Shown: piece after piece, positions 28,988-38,152 of the stretch | How the letters are laid out: every line of letters starts with the position of its first letter | How positions within the stretch are numbered: position 1 is the stretch's first letter | Notes under the pieces: generated by a model | What the model was told of the DNA's origin: nothing | Seen by the model: only the letters and a program-made list of their open reading frames with translations | Databases searched by the model: none | From: VXYL01 sp963666465 | Lineage (GTDB): Bacteria > Pseudomonadota > Gammaproteobacteria > Pseudomonadales > Azotimanducaceae | Direction: 5' to 3' | Assembly (NCBI GenBank): GCA_963666465.1 | Contig: OY762824.1 | Span: forward strand, 2,728,001-2,792,000 | Length of the DNA stretch: 64,000 bases | Made by a program: the position numbers and the translations under genes

Positions 28988-29560
28988 ATGAAAGTCATCT
29001 CCGTCCTGGCGCAGAAGGGAGGCACCGGCAAGACCACGCTTTCCGTTGCCACCGCGTGCGCCGCGGCGGCGGATGGGCTCTCAACCGTCATCGTCGATCT
29101 CGATCCAGGCTTCCGCCTCGAGCTGGGGCGACCGCAGATCCTCGGGCCACCCGGTGGTTCTGCCCGCCCAGCCACCGCGGCTGCCCCATGTGCTCGACGC
29201 GGCCGCCGGCGAAGGCGTCGAGCTTGCCGTTGTCGACACCGCTCCGCGGGTGGAGCAGAGCCGTCGCGGCGGCGCGGGCAGCCGATCTGGTGGTCGTCCC
29301 GTGCCGCCCCGCCGTCTACGACCTGGAGACGGTCGTCGCCACCCTCGACGTGGTTCGCGCCGTTGCCCCCGGGGTCCGGGCCGTTTGCGTCCTCAATGGG
29401 GTGCCGCCGCGCGGCCCGCGGGAAGGCCAGGCACGTGCCGCCCTCGCCGATGTCGGCGTCGAAGTCTGTCCGGTGTCCCTGGGCCTGCCCGCGGCGAGGC
29501 CGGAGCCCTGCGGGCGTCTCCGGCCTACGGCCGGCGACGGCCTTGCCCCGGTCGGTCCCG
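28988..29560 (+). pseudogene. parA: ParA-type partition ATPase, frameshifted
   Basis: It starts MKVISVLAQKGGTGKTTLSV, the deviant Walker A of ParA/MinD ATPases, and continues STVIVDLDP. It then changes frame near 29,107 (PPRLPHVLDAAAGEGVELAV, VDTAP) and again near 29,260 (ARAADLVVVPCRPAVYDLET). The pieces are in order for one ParA of about 200 residues. ParA segregates plasmids by forming gradients on the nucleoid. Two frameshifts make it inactive unless they are sequence errors. The tail merges into the leader of the next gene. Confidence 0.75.
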
Positions 29561-29604
29561 CCGGCGGGGGAGGGCGCCGTTCGACCGCCACGAGGAAAAC
29601 GGTA

Positions 29605-30506
29605 ATGGCCCGCATCAACGAACTCTACGAGAGGATCGCCAACCAGATCGTCGCCCAGATGGCCGAAGGCGTGCTGCCCTGGCACCGCCCCTGGGCCGTC
29701 CACCCGAACGCCCGCGTCTCGAAGCCGCTCCGGGAGAACGCGGTGCCCTACCAAGGCATCAACGTGCTCATTCTCTGGGCCGCCGCCATCGACAAGGGCT
29801 ACGCCTCGCCGTTCTGGATGACCTACCGGCAGGCGCAGTCCATCGGCGCCCAGGTGCGCAAGGGCGAGCGCGCCACGCACATCGTGTTCGCCAAGACCGC
29901 GAAGAGGAAGGAGACCGACGAGTTTGGCGACGAGACCGAGGTACTCCTGCCGGTCAGGCGCGTCTACGCGGTGTTCAACACTGACCAGATCGAGGGGCTG
30001 CCGGGGAAGTACGTCCCCGCGATCCCCGACGTCAATCCCAACGAGCGCGACGCCGTCTGCCAGGCGTGGATCGACTCGCTCGGCATCGAGATCCGCTACG
30101 GCGGCCAGCGCGCCTTCTACGCGCCCGGTCCCGACCGCGTGCAGATGCCGCCGTTCGAGACCTTCGAGTCCTCGCAGACGTTCCACTCGACCCTGCTGCA
30201 CGAGCTCACGCACAGCACCGGGCACCGCGACCGGCTGGACCGGCTGCGCGGCCGCATCGACGACGGGCGCGGGCGCGCGAGGAGTTGATTGCGAAACTCG
30301 GTTCGGCCTTCCTCTGCGCCGATCTCGGCGTCGCCTCCTCGCCTAGGGCGGACCACGCGAGCTACATCGCGTCATGGTCGGAACTCCTCACCGACGAGCC
30401 GCGGGCGGTGTTCGACGCGGCCACCCGGGCGCAGCAGGCGGTCGAGTTCCTGCACGCGCTGCACGAGCGCAACGCGGGCGCCGCACCGGACGCCGAAGCC
30501 GCGTAG
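29605..30506 (+). CDS. ardC: ArdC-like antirestriction protein, frameshifted near its end
   Basis: The N-terminal ssDNA-binding domain (DUF1738) is seen in INELYERIANQIVAQMAEGV, LPWHRPW and VPYQGINVLIL. The C-terminal zincin domain carries HELTHSTGH near residue 200. The frame breaks at about 30,270-30,285; the other frame continues AREELIAKLGSAFLCADLGV, as in complete ArdC proteins of about 300 residues. ArdC proteins protect incoming conjugative DNA from restriction. The gene follows the ParA relic and a GC-rich hairpin leader. It appears to be plasmid leading-region material. Confidence 0.85.
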
Positions 30507-30554
30507 CGCGGCCCGGCCTTCGTATATCGTGCCGTTACGCGGTACACTCGTCCG

Positions 30555-30827
30555 ATGAGATTCGCGCACAAGGGACTGCGTGCGTTGCATGAGGCGGACC
30601 GGCCACAGGGCCTGCCGCAGAGTCTGGTTCCCCGCATCCGCCGCATGCTGGGGAACCTCGACGCGGCGACGCGCCCGGTCGACCTCAACATTCCCGGCCA
30701 TCGGCTGCACCCGCTCAAGGGAGCGCGGGCCGGCTACTGGAGCATCCGCGTGAGCGGCAACTGGCGCATCGTCTTCCGGTTCCACGACGGCGAGCCGGTC
30801 GACGTGGACCTCGTCGACTACCACTGA
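30555..30827 (+). CDS. higB: HigB/RelE-type toxin, second copy
   Basis: 90 residues: RFAHKGLRALHE, HRLHPLKGARAGYW, SIRVSGNWRIVFRFHDGEPV and the C-terminal VDLVDYH. These are the same motifs as the copy at 3,409, but the sequence between them is clearly different, so it is a paralogue rather than a recent duplicate. It is an mRNA interferase held in check by the HTH protein 11 bases downstream. ATG 30555 is the family start. It sits in plasmid-like DNA, where it could stabilise the element. Confidence 0.93.
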   Translation: MRFAHKGLRALHEADRPQGLPQSLVPRIRRMLGNLDAATRPVDLNIPGHRLHPLKGARAGYWSIRVSGNWRIVFRFHDGEPVDVDLVDYH

Positions 30828-30837
30828 GGAGAACGAC

Positions 30838-31104
30838 ATGACCGCAATGCTGAATCCTTCCCATCCCGGCGAGACGATCCGCTTCGACTGCATCGAGGCG
30901 AGCGGCCTCACCGTCACCGAGGCGGCACGGCGTCTCGGCTGCTCTCGCCCGGCGCTGTCGCGGCTGCTGAACGGCAGCGCAGGCATCTCGCCCGAAATGG
31001 CGCTCGCACTCGAACGCCAGGGCTGGAGCAACGCTGACTTCTGGATGCGCCTGCAGGCGGCATACGACCTGGCCCAGGCGCGGCGCCGCGTCCCCGCAGC
31101 GTAG
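30838..31104 (+). CDS. higA: HigA-type antitoxin, second copy
   Basis: 88 residues. NPSHPGETIRFDCIEASG opens the protein, followed by the HTH VTEAARRLGCSRPALSRLLN and ALERQGWSNADFWMRLQAAY. It binds HigB and the operon operator. The ATG lies 11 bases after the toxin and follows a GAGGAGAA-type ribosome site. It is complete. Confidence 0.93.
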   Translation: MTAMLNPSHPGETIRFDCIEASGLTVTEAARRLGCSRPALSRLLNGSAGISPEMALALERQGWSNADFWMRLQAAYDLAQARRRVPAA

Positions 31105-31410
31105 CCTCCGCCCGCGCGAAGCGTCCGCGCAATCCCTCGCCGTCGCGATCGTGACTGCCTGCCGCTCCCGCTCCCGGTAACCCCAGGCGCATGGCGGGTC
31201 TGCCGGGCCCGCCACGAACGCGTTCGTTCGCCGGCCCGTCCGCCAAGCCTGATTCCCCGAGACCCTCCTTCCCAAGGCCCTCCTTCCCAAAACCGACGTC
31301 CCGGTCGCACGAAGTCCCCGGCTGCGCAGCTCAGGCACGCACCCGGTCCGCGGTCCCACGGAGCTGCGCATCGGCATCGGCGCGCTCCCCATGCGCCTGC
31401 CGTCGATTCC

Positions 31411-31500
31411 TTCGAGCCTGGTCCGTGCCGCCACCCGTCAAGGCCAGGCCGCTTGCGCGGTCGCTAACGCGAGCCTTGACCGGCGGCTCGCTGCGCGGAC
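31411..31500 (+). ncRNA. Hairpin leader, copy A
   Basis: A long imperfect hairpin. The outer arms are GGTCCGTGCC and GCGCGGACT; the inner arms are CCCGTCAAGGC and GCCTTGACCGGCGG. Related structures with changed but paired bases stand at 37,702-37,790, 50,763-50,865 and 52,391-52,516, each before a plasmid-type gene. Here it precedes the ORF at 31,546 by 45 bases. It may act as RNA or as a single-strand DNA promoter. Confidence 0.55.
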
Positions 31501-31545
31501 TGCGATCCGTCGGGGATCGACGGCAGACCATCGGAGGAGGTCAAC

Positions 31546-31680
31546 ATGCCCTACAGCAACCACCCGTCCAACACCCCGCTCCCGGAGGAGTCCGTCTCCG
31601 ACGGCACCTACGCGGGCTTGATCAAGCTGCGGGGCGAGCGGCACATGTCGCTCGCGCCCCAGATGCCGGCCACCGCCACA
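31546..31680 (+). pseudogene. Truncated plasmid-type gene, paralogue of the ORF at 37,838
   Basis: The opening (SNTPLPEESVSDGTYAGLIK, then HMSLAPQM) is nearly the same as that of the gene at 37,838, and both follow the same leader and ribosome site (GGAGGTCAAC). After about residue 43 the similarity stops and other frames take over, so this copy seems cut by a deletion. The family is not known to me. It belongs to small genes of integrative plasmids. Confidence 0.55.
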
Positions 31681-31739
31681 TCGCGAACGGAGGCGAACTC
31701 CTCGACTGCTTCCCGACGCCGTGTCCACCGGCGCGACCG

Positions 31740-32130
31740 TCTGCCAACCATCACCGATCCTGTCGACAACGCCTTCCCGGCCCACGTTGACGTCCGCGGC
31801 GTCGAAGTCCACGAGGCGGACACGGAGGCCTTCGTCGTCGAGTTCGCCCTGCGGGGAACCCTCGGGCACCCGCCCGCGGGCAGCTTCCGCGCCCATCGGG
31901 TTCGCCTCGGCATTGGCGCCCGCTCAGGACCACGACGGACCGGCCGGACGCAGACATCGCCTGGTTCGTCAGCCGGTTCCCGGAACAAACCCTCCTCGGT
32001 GGCCCGAGCGACCCCCGCCGATTCCGGGAGGAGGGCAACACCATCGCGTTCACCCCCTACGCCGGCAACTTCGTCGGCGGCGCCCGCCACGGCGCCGTCG
32101 CCGGTCCGCGCGACGGCGACAACCGCGCCG
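31740..32130 (+). pseudogene. Fragments of plasmid-type genes
   Basis: Two stretches read like protein in different frames: ITDPVDNAFPAHVDVRGVEV with HEADTEAFVVEFALRG (about 31,750-31,860), and PDADIAWFVSRFPEQTLLGG with NTIAFTPYAGNFVGGARHG (about 31,935-32,110). Neither has a start or a family I recognise. They probably are pieces of two genes joined by deletions. Confidence 0.4.
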
Positions 32131-32774
32131 GCGGTGTCATTTTGGCTATGCGTTGTCATGCGACTTTCGCGACTCCCGAGACGTTTTTCGATGAGCGTCG
32201 GTACACGGCAGACCATATTCCGCAAGCACGGCATCCGAAGAATCGTTGGGCTGGCCGTTTCCAACGCAGACTTGCGCCTCGTCGAACCCGATGGCGTGCC
32301 AGAACGACAGCATTGCATCCGCGACTTTCGCAGGAGCTTCCAGCATTGCAGCCGCACCATGGTCAGGAATCGGGTGTAGCGTCACGTCCTGCACCTCCGC
32401 GTACTGGGCGGATACCTGGTGGCGGTTCTTGCGTTCATTGCCGGGAGGGCCCAAGGGCTGAATGGCTAGGATGGGGCGCCCAACTCGTCCCATGAGGGGT
32501 CGTGTGTCCGCCCTTGGACCTTGCGAGCGGAAGAACTCATAGCTAACCGTCACGGAGTCCGAACCGCGGTAAGCACGCCTGATTTCTCGTCGGGCCTCCT
32601 CGTCGGAAAAGTCGCCCTCGATGTACGCTGCCAGCCCAGTGGCGACAGACCAATAGCCGGGAGGCGCGACCCGCGCCTGTGCGGCAAAAATGGACGCACT
32701 CTGACTAAGCCGGACGGCCTTGAACGCAGGATTCAGCAAAGGCCAAGGAAAAGGGATAAGGTCGAAAAGCACTA

Positions 32775-33972
32775 GTGTAGTGTCCCAAATAAACTGTTGT
32801 TTATGAGGCGTCGATGGGTCATGCTTTTGCGCATCGCGTCTGGGGGCAAGTTCGATGCGGGTTGCGGCACCAATCACACTGTCGACCGAGGACCGGGGAA
32901 GGCTGGACAAGTGGGCGTCGTCGCGCAGTGCGCCGGTGCGCCTGCGGGAACGTTCGCGGATCGTCCTGATGGCAGCCGACGGAACGACGAACAAGGACAT
33001 TGCCGCGAAGCTGGGCATCGACGCGAACAAGGTGGGACGCTGGCGCACCCGCTACGCGAAGGAGGGTGCGTCGGCGATCGAGAGGGAGCGGCCGCGCGGC
33101 GCCAACCACGGCGGGAAGGACAGCCGGGCGCAGGCGGCGTTGCGCACCCGGGTGATCGAGGCGACGACGCAGACGACACCGGAGGACGCCACGCACTGGT
33201 CGTGCCGGTCGATGGCGCGGCATCTGGGCACGACCCACAGCTTCGTCCACCGGGTGTGGCGGTCGCGCGGCCTCAAGCCGCACCTGATCCGGACCTTCAG
33301 GCTGAGCAGCGATCCTCGCTTCGAGGAGAAGCTGCAGGACGTGGTGGGGCTCTACCTGGACCCGCCGGAGAACGCGGCGGTGTTCAGCTTCGACGAGAAG
33401 AGCCGGATCCAGGCGCTGGACCGGACGCAGCCGGGCCTGCCGATGAAGAGGGGCCGCGCCGGCACGATGACGCACGACTGCAAGCGCCACGGCACGACCA
33501 CGCTGTTCGCCGCGCTGGAGGTGGCCAGCGGCAAGGTGATCGGCAGGACCTGCCGCAGGCACCGTCACCAGGAGGTGCTGATGTTCCTGCGCGAGGTCGA
33601 CAAGGCGGTGCCCGCCGACCAGGAGATCCACATCGTGCTCGACAACTACGCGACCCACAGGCACGAGAAGGTGCAGGACTGGATCGAGCGCAGGAAACGC
33701 ATCTTCCTGCACTTCACGCCGACCGGCGCCTCGTGGGCGAACCTGGTGGAGCGGTTCTTCGCGACGCTGACCGACAAGCAGATCCGGCGCGGCGTCTTCA
33801 CATCGGTGCCGCATCTCGAGAAGTGCCTGCGGGAGTGCCTGGAGCGTCACAACGAGAATCCGCAGCCGCTGGTGTGGACGAAGTCCTTCGGCGAGATCAT
33901 GGAGAAGGTCGAACGCGGTCGGGCCGCGCTGGCCAACGCCTCTTAATCACCTTTTTGTTAAGGACACTACAC
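32775..33972 (+). mobile_element. IS630-family insertion sequence
   Basis: 1,198 bp, bounded by perfect inverted ends GTGTAGTGTCC and GGACACTACAC and flanked by a duplicated TA (32,773-32,774 and 33,973-33,974), the target duplication typical of IS630/mariner-type elements. It contains one intact transposase. It splits an alpha/beta-hydrolase gene, and exact removal restores that frame. Confidence 0.93.
32855..33946 (+). CDS. IS630-family DDE transposase
   Basis: 363 residues, intact. The N-terminal HTH (DIAAKLGIDANKVGRWRTRY) binds the ends. The catalytic domain shows the DDE set: FSFDEKSRIQALDRTQPG near residue 183, HIVLDNYATHRHEKV near 262, and GASWANLVERFFATL with the last acidic residue near 300. 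It cuts at the terminal repeats and inserts at TA. Being intact within clean ends suggests recent activity. Confidence 0.95.
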   Translation: MRVAAPITLSTEDRGRLDKWASSRSAPVRLRERSRIVLMAADGTTNKDIAAKLGIDANKVGRWRTRYAKEGASAIERERPRGANHGGKDSRAQAALRTRVIEATTQTTPEDATHWSCRSMARHLGTTHSFVHRVWRSRGLKPHLIRTFRLSSDPRFEEKLQDVVGLYLDPPENAAVFSFDEKSRIQALDRTQPGLPMKRGRAGTMTHDCKRHGTTTLFAALEVASGKVIGRTCRRHRHQEVLMFLREVDKAVPADQEIHIVLDNYATHRHEKVQDWIERRKRIFLHFTPTGASWANLVERFFATLTDKQIRRGVFTSVPHLEKCLRECLERHNENPQPLVWTKSFGEIMEKVERGRAALANAS

Positions 33973-34631
33973 TAGGTTGTCTATGCGCTCCCGCTGCTTC
34001 AAGGCTACCTCCAAGGCAACATGCGCGCCGAACGCATCGCCTATCAGGGATACGGGTTCATCACCATCCTCGATGAGAGCTGCCACCAACTCCGTGGCGT
34101 GCGCTAGAACGGCACCACGCCAAGTACAAGGTCGATTGCCGTCGCTGCCCGGCAGCGTTACAAGAATGGCCCGCTGACCCGCCTTGCTGACCCGCTGGGC
34201 AACGTCGCGCCACATCCGACCGTTTCGGCCGAGATCGGCAATAAAGACGGCATGTAGATCACCACTACCTACGCGGTGCGTGGACAGGTGACAGTTCTCG
34301 TCAGGCCAGTCTGCACCAACAATGGGTAACCAGCGACGAATCCGCTTAGCAGTCACCTTAACTTCCTCGACCGATTCGACCGCGTCCTCCATGGTCGGCT
34401 CAGTCCCCGGCACACGCGCCGCAGCCGTCGATGTCTCAGTTGAGGAGTCCGGCGCGTGCAGGACTGTATCGTCGTCAGCGCGGGGCGCCTGCTCGCCGGT
34501 CGGTTCAATGGAGCGTCCAGGGGAAGCCGACGAAAGTGGGGGGACGTGCAGCCAACGACGAACGCCAGCGCAATGGCACTTGCTGTAAGCCCGAAAGGCG
34601 CAGGGCTACCGTTCGTGACGATCACCGGCAT

Positions 34632-35219
34632 TTGGCGTGCTCCATCAAGATCAGGCGGGGTTGCCGACCGCGAGGGCGGCTGCGTCTATGGGCATTGCGG
34701 GTGATTGCGACGGGAAGTGCTATGGGGCGAACCATGTAGTACAAGCCGACCGCTGTCAAGCCTGTTTGCGTGGTGGTGCGAGCGGAACCGGCCCGAACGT
34801 GGAATGGTGGGCGGTGCGGCCTACAGCCATGTCGCGCAGACGGTCGGGTGAAGAGGCCCTATGGGGGCCGGGAAGGACCGTCTTGGTCGTGTTGCGGGCG
34901 CGCCCCGTCACTACCATGGGCTGTCGCAGAACGTCGCAGCCGCGTTGCGGTTGCCGAAAGACGTTGCGACGGTCCGGTAGTGACGGGGCGCACGAAGCCA
35001 GTGGCGATATGGCATCGGTACGCATTTTGTCTCGTGGCGGGCTCATGATTGAGCGCGCCACGTGCCACAATGCGCCGCGTCAACCTCCCGCGAGCGCAGC
35101 GTGGCTGGTCTTCCTGTTCCCCACCCAAGCAATGTCAACCGTCTTCCTCGGCAGGTACCTCGACTTCCTCGACAAGGCGAGTCGTCGCCCCTGGAGTTCG
35201 CCCCCCTGTCGGAGAAGGC
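34632..35219. other. Interval without an intact gene
   Basis: It holds one 92-bp palindromic element (listed separately). The region just before repA (about 35,050-35,220) is open in the repA frame but shows no RepA similarity that I can see. No other gene is supported. Confidence 0.4.
34900..34991. repeat. Palindromic element M1
   Basis: Perfect 16-bp inverted ends, GCGCCCCGTCACTACC and GGTAGTGACGGGGCGC, with inner arms GTCGCAGAACGTC and GACGTTGCGAC. Related elements with TGTCACTAC ends lie at 38,676-38,755 and 45,702-45,784. It looks like a small non-autonomous transposon or a mobile hairpin. Confidence 0.6.
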
Positions 35220-36165
35220 TACAGTCAGGGAACGCTAGGGAAACTCTTCTACGCCCTCGTCAAGCGCAAGGACGGTCGCATGGTCACCCAGGCCGCGGAG
35301 AAACACGCCATGCGCCGCTTTCCGAGCCACGTCCGCCAGAAGATGGTCGAGGCCGCGGCACGTGCGATGCCCGTTCAGCGCGCGGTCGCGATCACCACCA
35401 ACGCCGACCTCGAAGACGCCCTCGCCGACAGGCACATCGGCTATGCGCATGCGATCCTGCTGCAGTGCTTTCTGCCCCAGCGTCCCATCGAGGCGCGCAA
35501 CTACGATGTCTCCCACGGCTGCGCATCCCTTGCCATCAACGCCGGACGAGTGGCCGATCCGTCCCGGCCGAACCGGTGGATTCGCCGCCGCATCCCGGCC
35601 GGACCCAAGGCACGCCTCATCCTTCCCTGCCTGATCGGCCAGGCCGTGCGCGAAGACAGCCCCCGCATCGACCTCGGCAGGAGCCTGCCCCGGTTCATGG
35701 CACAGCTCGTCGTGCCCGTCACGGACCAGAACGGCCGAACCAAACGCGATCAGATGCAGAATCTCGCCGCCGCCCACATCACCATCGGCGAGTGGACCGA
35801 CGACGTCGTCCACACGCACACCGCCCGGTCGACGAACCTTCAGCTTCTGGCGGGAGCAAGACCCGGGCCACCCGATTCGCTGGACGCCACCACGACCCGG
35901 TCGGACGACTTCTACCGCGCCGTTCAGGGACGTCGCGTTCCGCTCGACATCGGCCACCTTGCCCGCATGGGCTGCTCGTTGCGGCGCATGGATCTGTACG
36001 CCTGGCTCTCCTACCGGACGCCCAAGGTCCGCCCAAATTTACCGCGGCTTCGGGGTCGAACTCCGGGGGGACGTTCTCTGGGCTCGCCGTTCGAGGCCCC
36101 CGGTGGCATTTGCGGCGCACCGCGTGCTGCCGCGGTCCGCCACGCCCTGACGGCGCCCGCGAACC
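35220..36165 (+). pseudogene. repA: Plasmid replication initiator RepA, with a C-terminal deletion
   Basis: The long frame reads GKLFYALVKRKDGRMVTQAA, PSRPNRWIRRRIPAGPKARL, LGRSLPRFMAQLVVPVTDQN and MDLYAWLSYRTPKVRP, the plasmid RepA (RepA_C) pattern. After KVRP the expected middle is missing and the frame changes: IYRGFGVELRGDVLWARRSR appears one frame over, as if an internal piece had been lost near 36,035. The start is unclear; ATG 35280 is the first good one. Iterons lie directly downstream, so this was an iteron-controlled replicon. Confidence 0.75.
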
Positions 36166-36279
36166 GGGTGCGGAAAGGCACGCGGATGAGGACCTATTCC
36201 TGACTATAGGTACGGGCCTATAAGGCGAATCCGCGTGTCGCACATAAGCACTAAAAAACAATGCGCTACGCGAGAAATT

Positions 36280-36365
36280 ACCCGCCGGGCGTATCAGTAA
36301 GACACCCCGGCGTGTCACAAAGACACACGGGCACTCACCTGGCCGTATCAATGAGACACCCCGGC
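36280..36365 (+). repeat. Iteron-like direct repeats (plasmid origin relic)
   Basis: Three related units follow repA: CGTATCAGTAAGACACCCCGG, CGTGTCACAAAGACACACGGG and, after a gap, CGTATCAATGAGACACCCCGG. They share TCANNNAGACACNC. An AT-rich stretch (about 36,215-36,265, with CTAAAAAACAATG) precedes them. This is the layout of a RepA-bound origin. I see no gene between 36,166 and 36,590. Confidence 0.65.
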
Positions 36366-36589
36366 CGCAGGCGTCCGGCCCGCGCTGACCACGTCCGTGC
36401 CGCGACCAGCGAGACCGGCATCGAGGCACCGCCCCCGATTCCGAGCCCCATGAACCCGTCCGCAGGGAGTCAACCCAGCGAGAGTTGGCGAAGGTCCGCT
36501 CACGCTTCCGAACCCGGGAGCGCCTGCCACCGGGGCCTACTCCGCCGGCGACGATGTCGTGTTGCGGATGTGCAGGAACAGCTCGCGGC

Positions 36590-37515
36590 GCCTAGCCTGG
36601 ACCCGGCGTGTGGCCTCGCGATCGGTCTCGGCCGCGGCGGCGGCGTCGAGCAGGGCGAATCCGAGCCCGGGCTTGAGGAACGCTCGGCGTCGGCGAGCGA
36701 TCGCAGCCGGGCGTAGGGGGTCATAACGTCGCGGGCGAGATGGATCCCGCCCTTGACGTCGCGGTGCTCGGTGGCGAACAGGCAGGGCCGGTGGAAGTTG
36801 AGGAACGGAGACAGGGTGCCCTGGGCGAAGCGCTTGACGTCGTCGGCGAAGCGCTGCGGGATGTGGTCGTGGCCGAACCACTTGCGCACCACGCTGGCGT
36901 TCTTGCCCTCGACCAGCGTGTTGTCGTTCGAGCGCCGGGTGTGGTACTTGGTGAACTCCGCGCGCAGCTTGTCGAGCAGCCGGGCGACGCGGTGGTTGAT
37001 GTACTCGCTGCCATTTGTCGGCGTGGAAGCCGAGGATGGGGAACGGGAAGGACAGCAGCAGGCCCTCGAGCAGCGGCAGCCGGAAGCGCTCGGAGATGCC
37101 GGTCGCGGCGCCGACGAACTCGTGCTGGGTGACCTCGTCGACCAGGTTGATCAGGTACAGTCCCCTTGACCCGTCGCGGTCGCCCTAGTGGACGGTGTCC
37201 ACGCGGACGAAGCCGGGCCGGCCTTCCGGCTGGGGCGCCTGTCGCAGGCCGGTCGCCGCGGTGGCCGCCCGCGTCTTCGCCCACAGCGTGCGCTTGGCGC
37301 GATAGGTCGCGGAGTTGCGCAGGTTGTAGACGTGGCCGTTAGAGGTCGTCGCCAGCCGCACGAAACGGGAGTCCCCGAGCACTTCGAAACTGGCGCCGCA
37401 GGACCTCGCGCGTTGCCAGCCCCGACATCTGCCCAAAGGCCTTGTCGACCTCCGCCAGCAGCCGGATGTCCGCCTCGACGTACTTGCACGCGAACGGCCG
37501 GCCGCGGTTGCCGCC
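36590..37515 (-). pseudogene. Transposase with integrase core, frameshifted
   Basis: In order on the minus strand: YVEADIRLLAEVDKAFGQMS (about 37,440-37,490), SRFVRLATTSNGHVYNLRNS (about 37,310-37,370), FVRVDTVHQGD with the first catalytic Asp near 37,190, FHADNGSEYINHRVARLLDK (about 36,980-37,035), and VRKWFGHDHIPQRFADDVKR (about 36,830-36,890). All three frames are used, so several indels are present. The D...D...E layout points to an IS3/IS481-like rve transposase. No terminal repeats were found. Confidence 0.75.
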
Positions 37516-37701
37516 ACGCCGGTCCCGGATCGCGCCCGTGTCCCGAGGCCTGACTCCACAAGACTCCCTTCCCAAGGCCCACGTCCCGATCCATTCGGTC
37601 CGAGCCCCGGCTACGCCGCTCAGGCATGCACCCGCACCGCGGTCCCGCGCAGCCGCGTATCGACATCGGCGCGCTCCCCCTGCGCCTGCAGTCGATTCCT
37701 T

Positions 37702-37790
37702 CGAGCGTAGTCCGCGCCGCCGCCCGTCAAGGCCAGGCCGCTGGCGCGGTCGCTGACGCGAGCCTTGACCGCCGGCTCGCTGCGCGGACT
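37702..37790 (+). ncRNA. Hairpin leader, copy B
   Basis: Arms AGTCCGCGC and GCGCGGACT outside, CCCGTCAAGGC and GCCTTGACCGCCGG inside. It is nearly the same as copy A at 31.4 kb, but bases differ in both arms, with pairing kept in the outer stem. It precedes the gene at 37,838 by 47 bases. Confidence 0.55.
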
Positions 37791-37837
37791 GCGATCCCGG
37801 TCGGGGAATCGACAGCAGACCATCGAAGGAGGTCAAC

Positions 37838-38152
37838 ATGCCCTGCACAACCCGTCCGTCCAACACCCCGCTCCCGGAGGAGTCCGTCTCCGACGGGACA
37901 TACGCCCGCTTCGTCAAGCTGCGGGGCGAGTGGCACATGTCGCTCGCGCCCCAGATGGCGGCCATCGTCGACATCGGCACCGCGGTCACCTGCGACGTCG
38001 AGACCCGGGCCGGCAAGCGCCACACCCGGACCGGAACCGTCGTCAGGACGCAGGTGATGCCGGACGGCACCCCTAGGGCGCTGTGCCGCATCGAGGAGTT
38101 CCGGGCCGGGCGCGCCAGCGACGTCCTCGACACAGTTCCATCAACTCGATGA
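37838..38152 (+). CDS. Hypothetical protein of integrative-plasmid type
   Basis: 104 residues: NTPLPEESVSDGTYARFVK, EWHMSLAPQMAAIVDIGTAV, then a basic segment ETRAGKRHTRTGTVVRTQVM. ATG 37838 follows a very good ribosome site (AAGGAGGTCAAC). A truncated relative lies at 31,546. The C-terminal half recalls a small beta-barrel, also hinted at in the protein at 50,104 (DTVEVAVTARSGRIAHVKAR). I do not know its function. It sits behind hairpin leader B. Confidence 0.6.
   Translation: MPCTTRPSNTPLPEESVSDGTYARFVKLRGEWHMSLAPQMAAIVDIGTAVTCDVETRAGKRHTRTGTVVRTQVMPDGTPRALCRIEEFRAGRASDVLDTVPSTR

Larger units (their letters stand above)
32146..34631 (-). pseudogene. Alpha/beta-hydrolase lipoprotein gene interrupted by IS630
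   Basis: The N-terminal half lies at 33,973-34,631 and the C-terminal half at 32,146-32,774. Removing the insertion and one TA joins RERIDNLV to LFDLIPFPWP in frame. The fold is alpha/beta-hydrolase: LHAVFIADLGRNGRMWRDV, SLIGDAFGAHVALEVA around the nucleophile turn (D in place of S), and HPIPDHGAAAM with the histidine. The N-terminus (SAIALAFVVGC) is a lipoprotein signal, but it is in another frame unless one C is added to the run at 34,538-34,543. So at least one interruption is certain. Confidence 0.8.

Noticed and set aside
29490..29590. A fifth copy of the hairpin leader before ardC
   Set aside because: It has GC-rich arms around GGCCTTGCC, but the key GTCAAGGC/GCCTTGAC pair is not kept, so it was not listed as a member.
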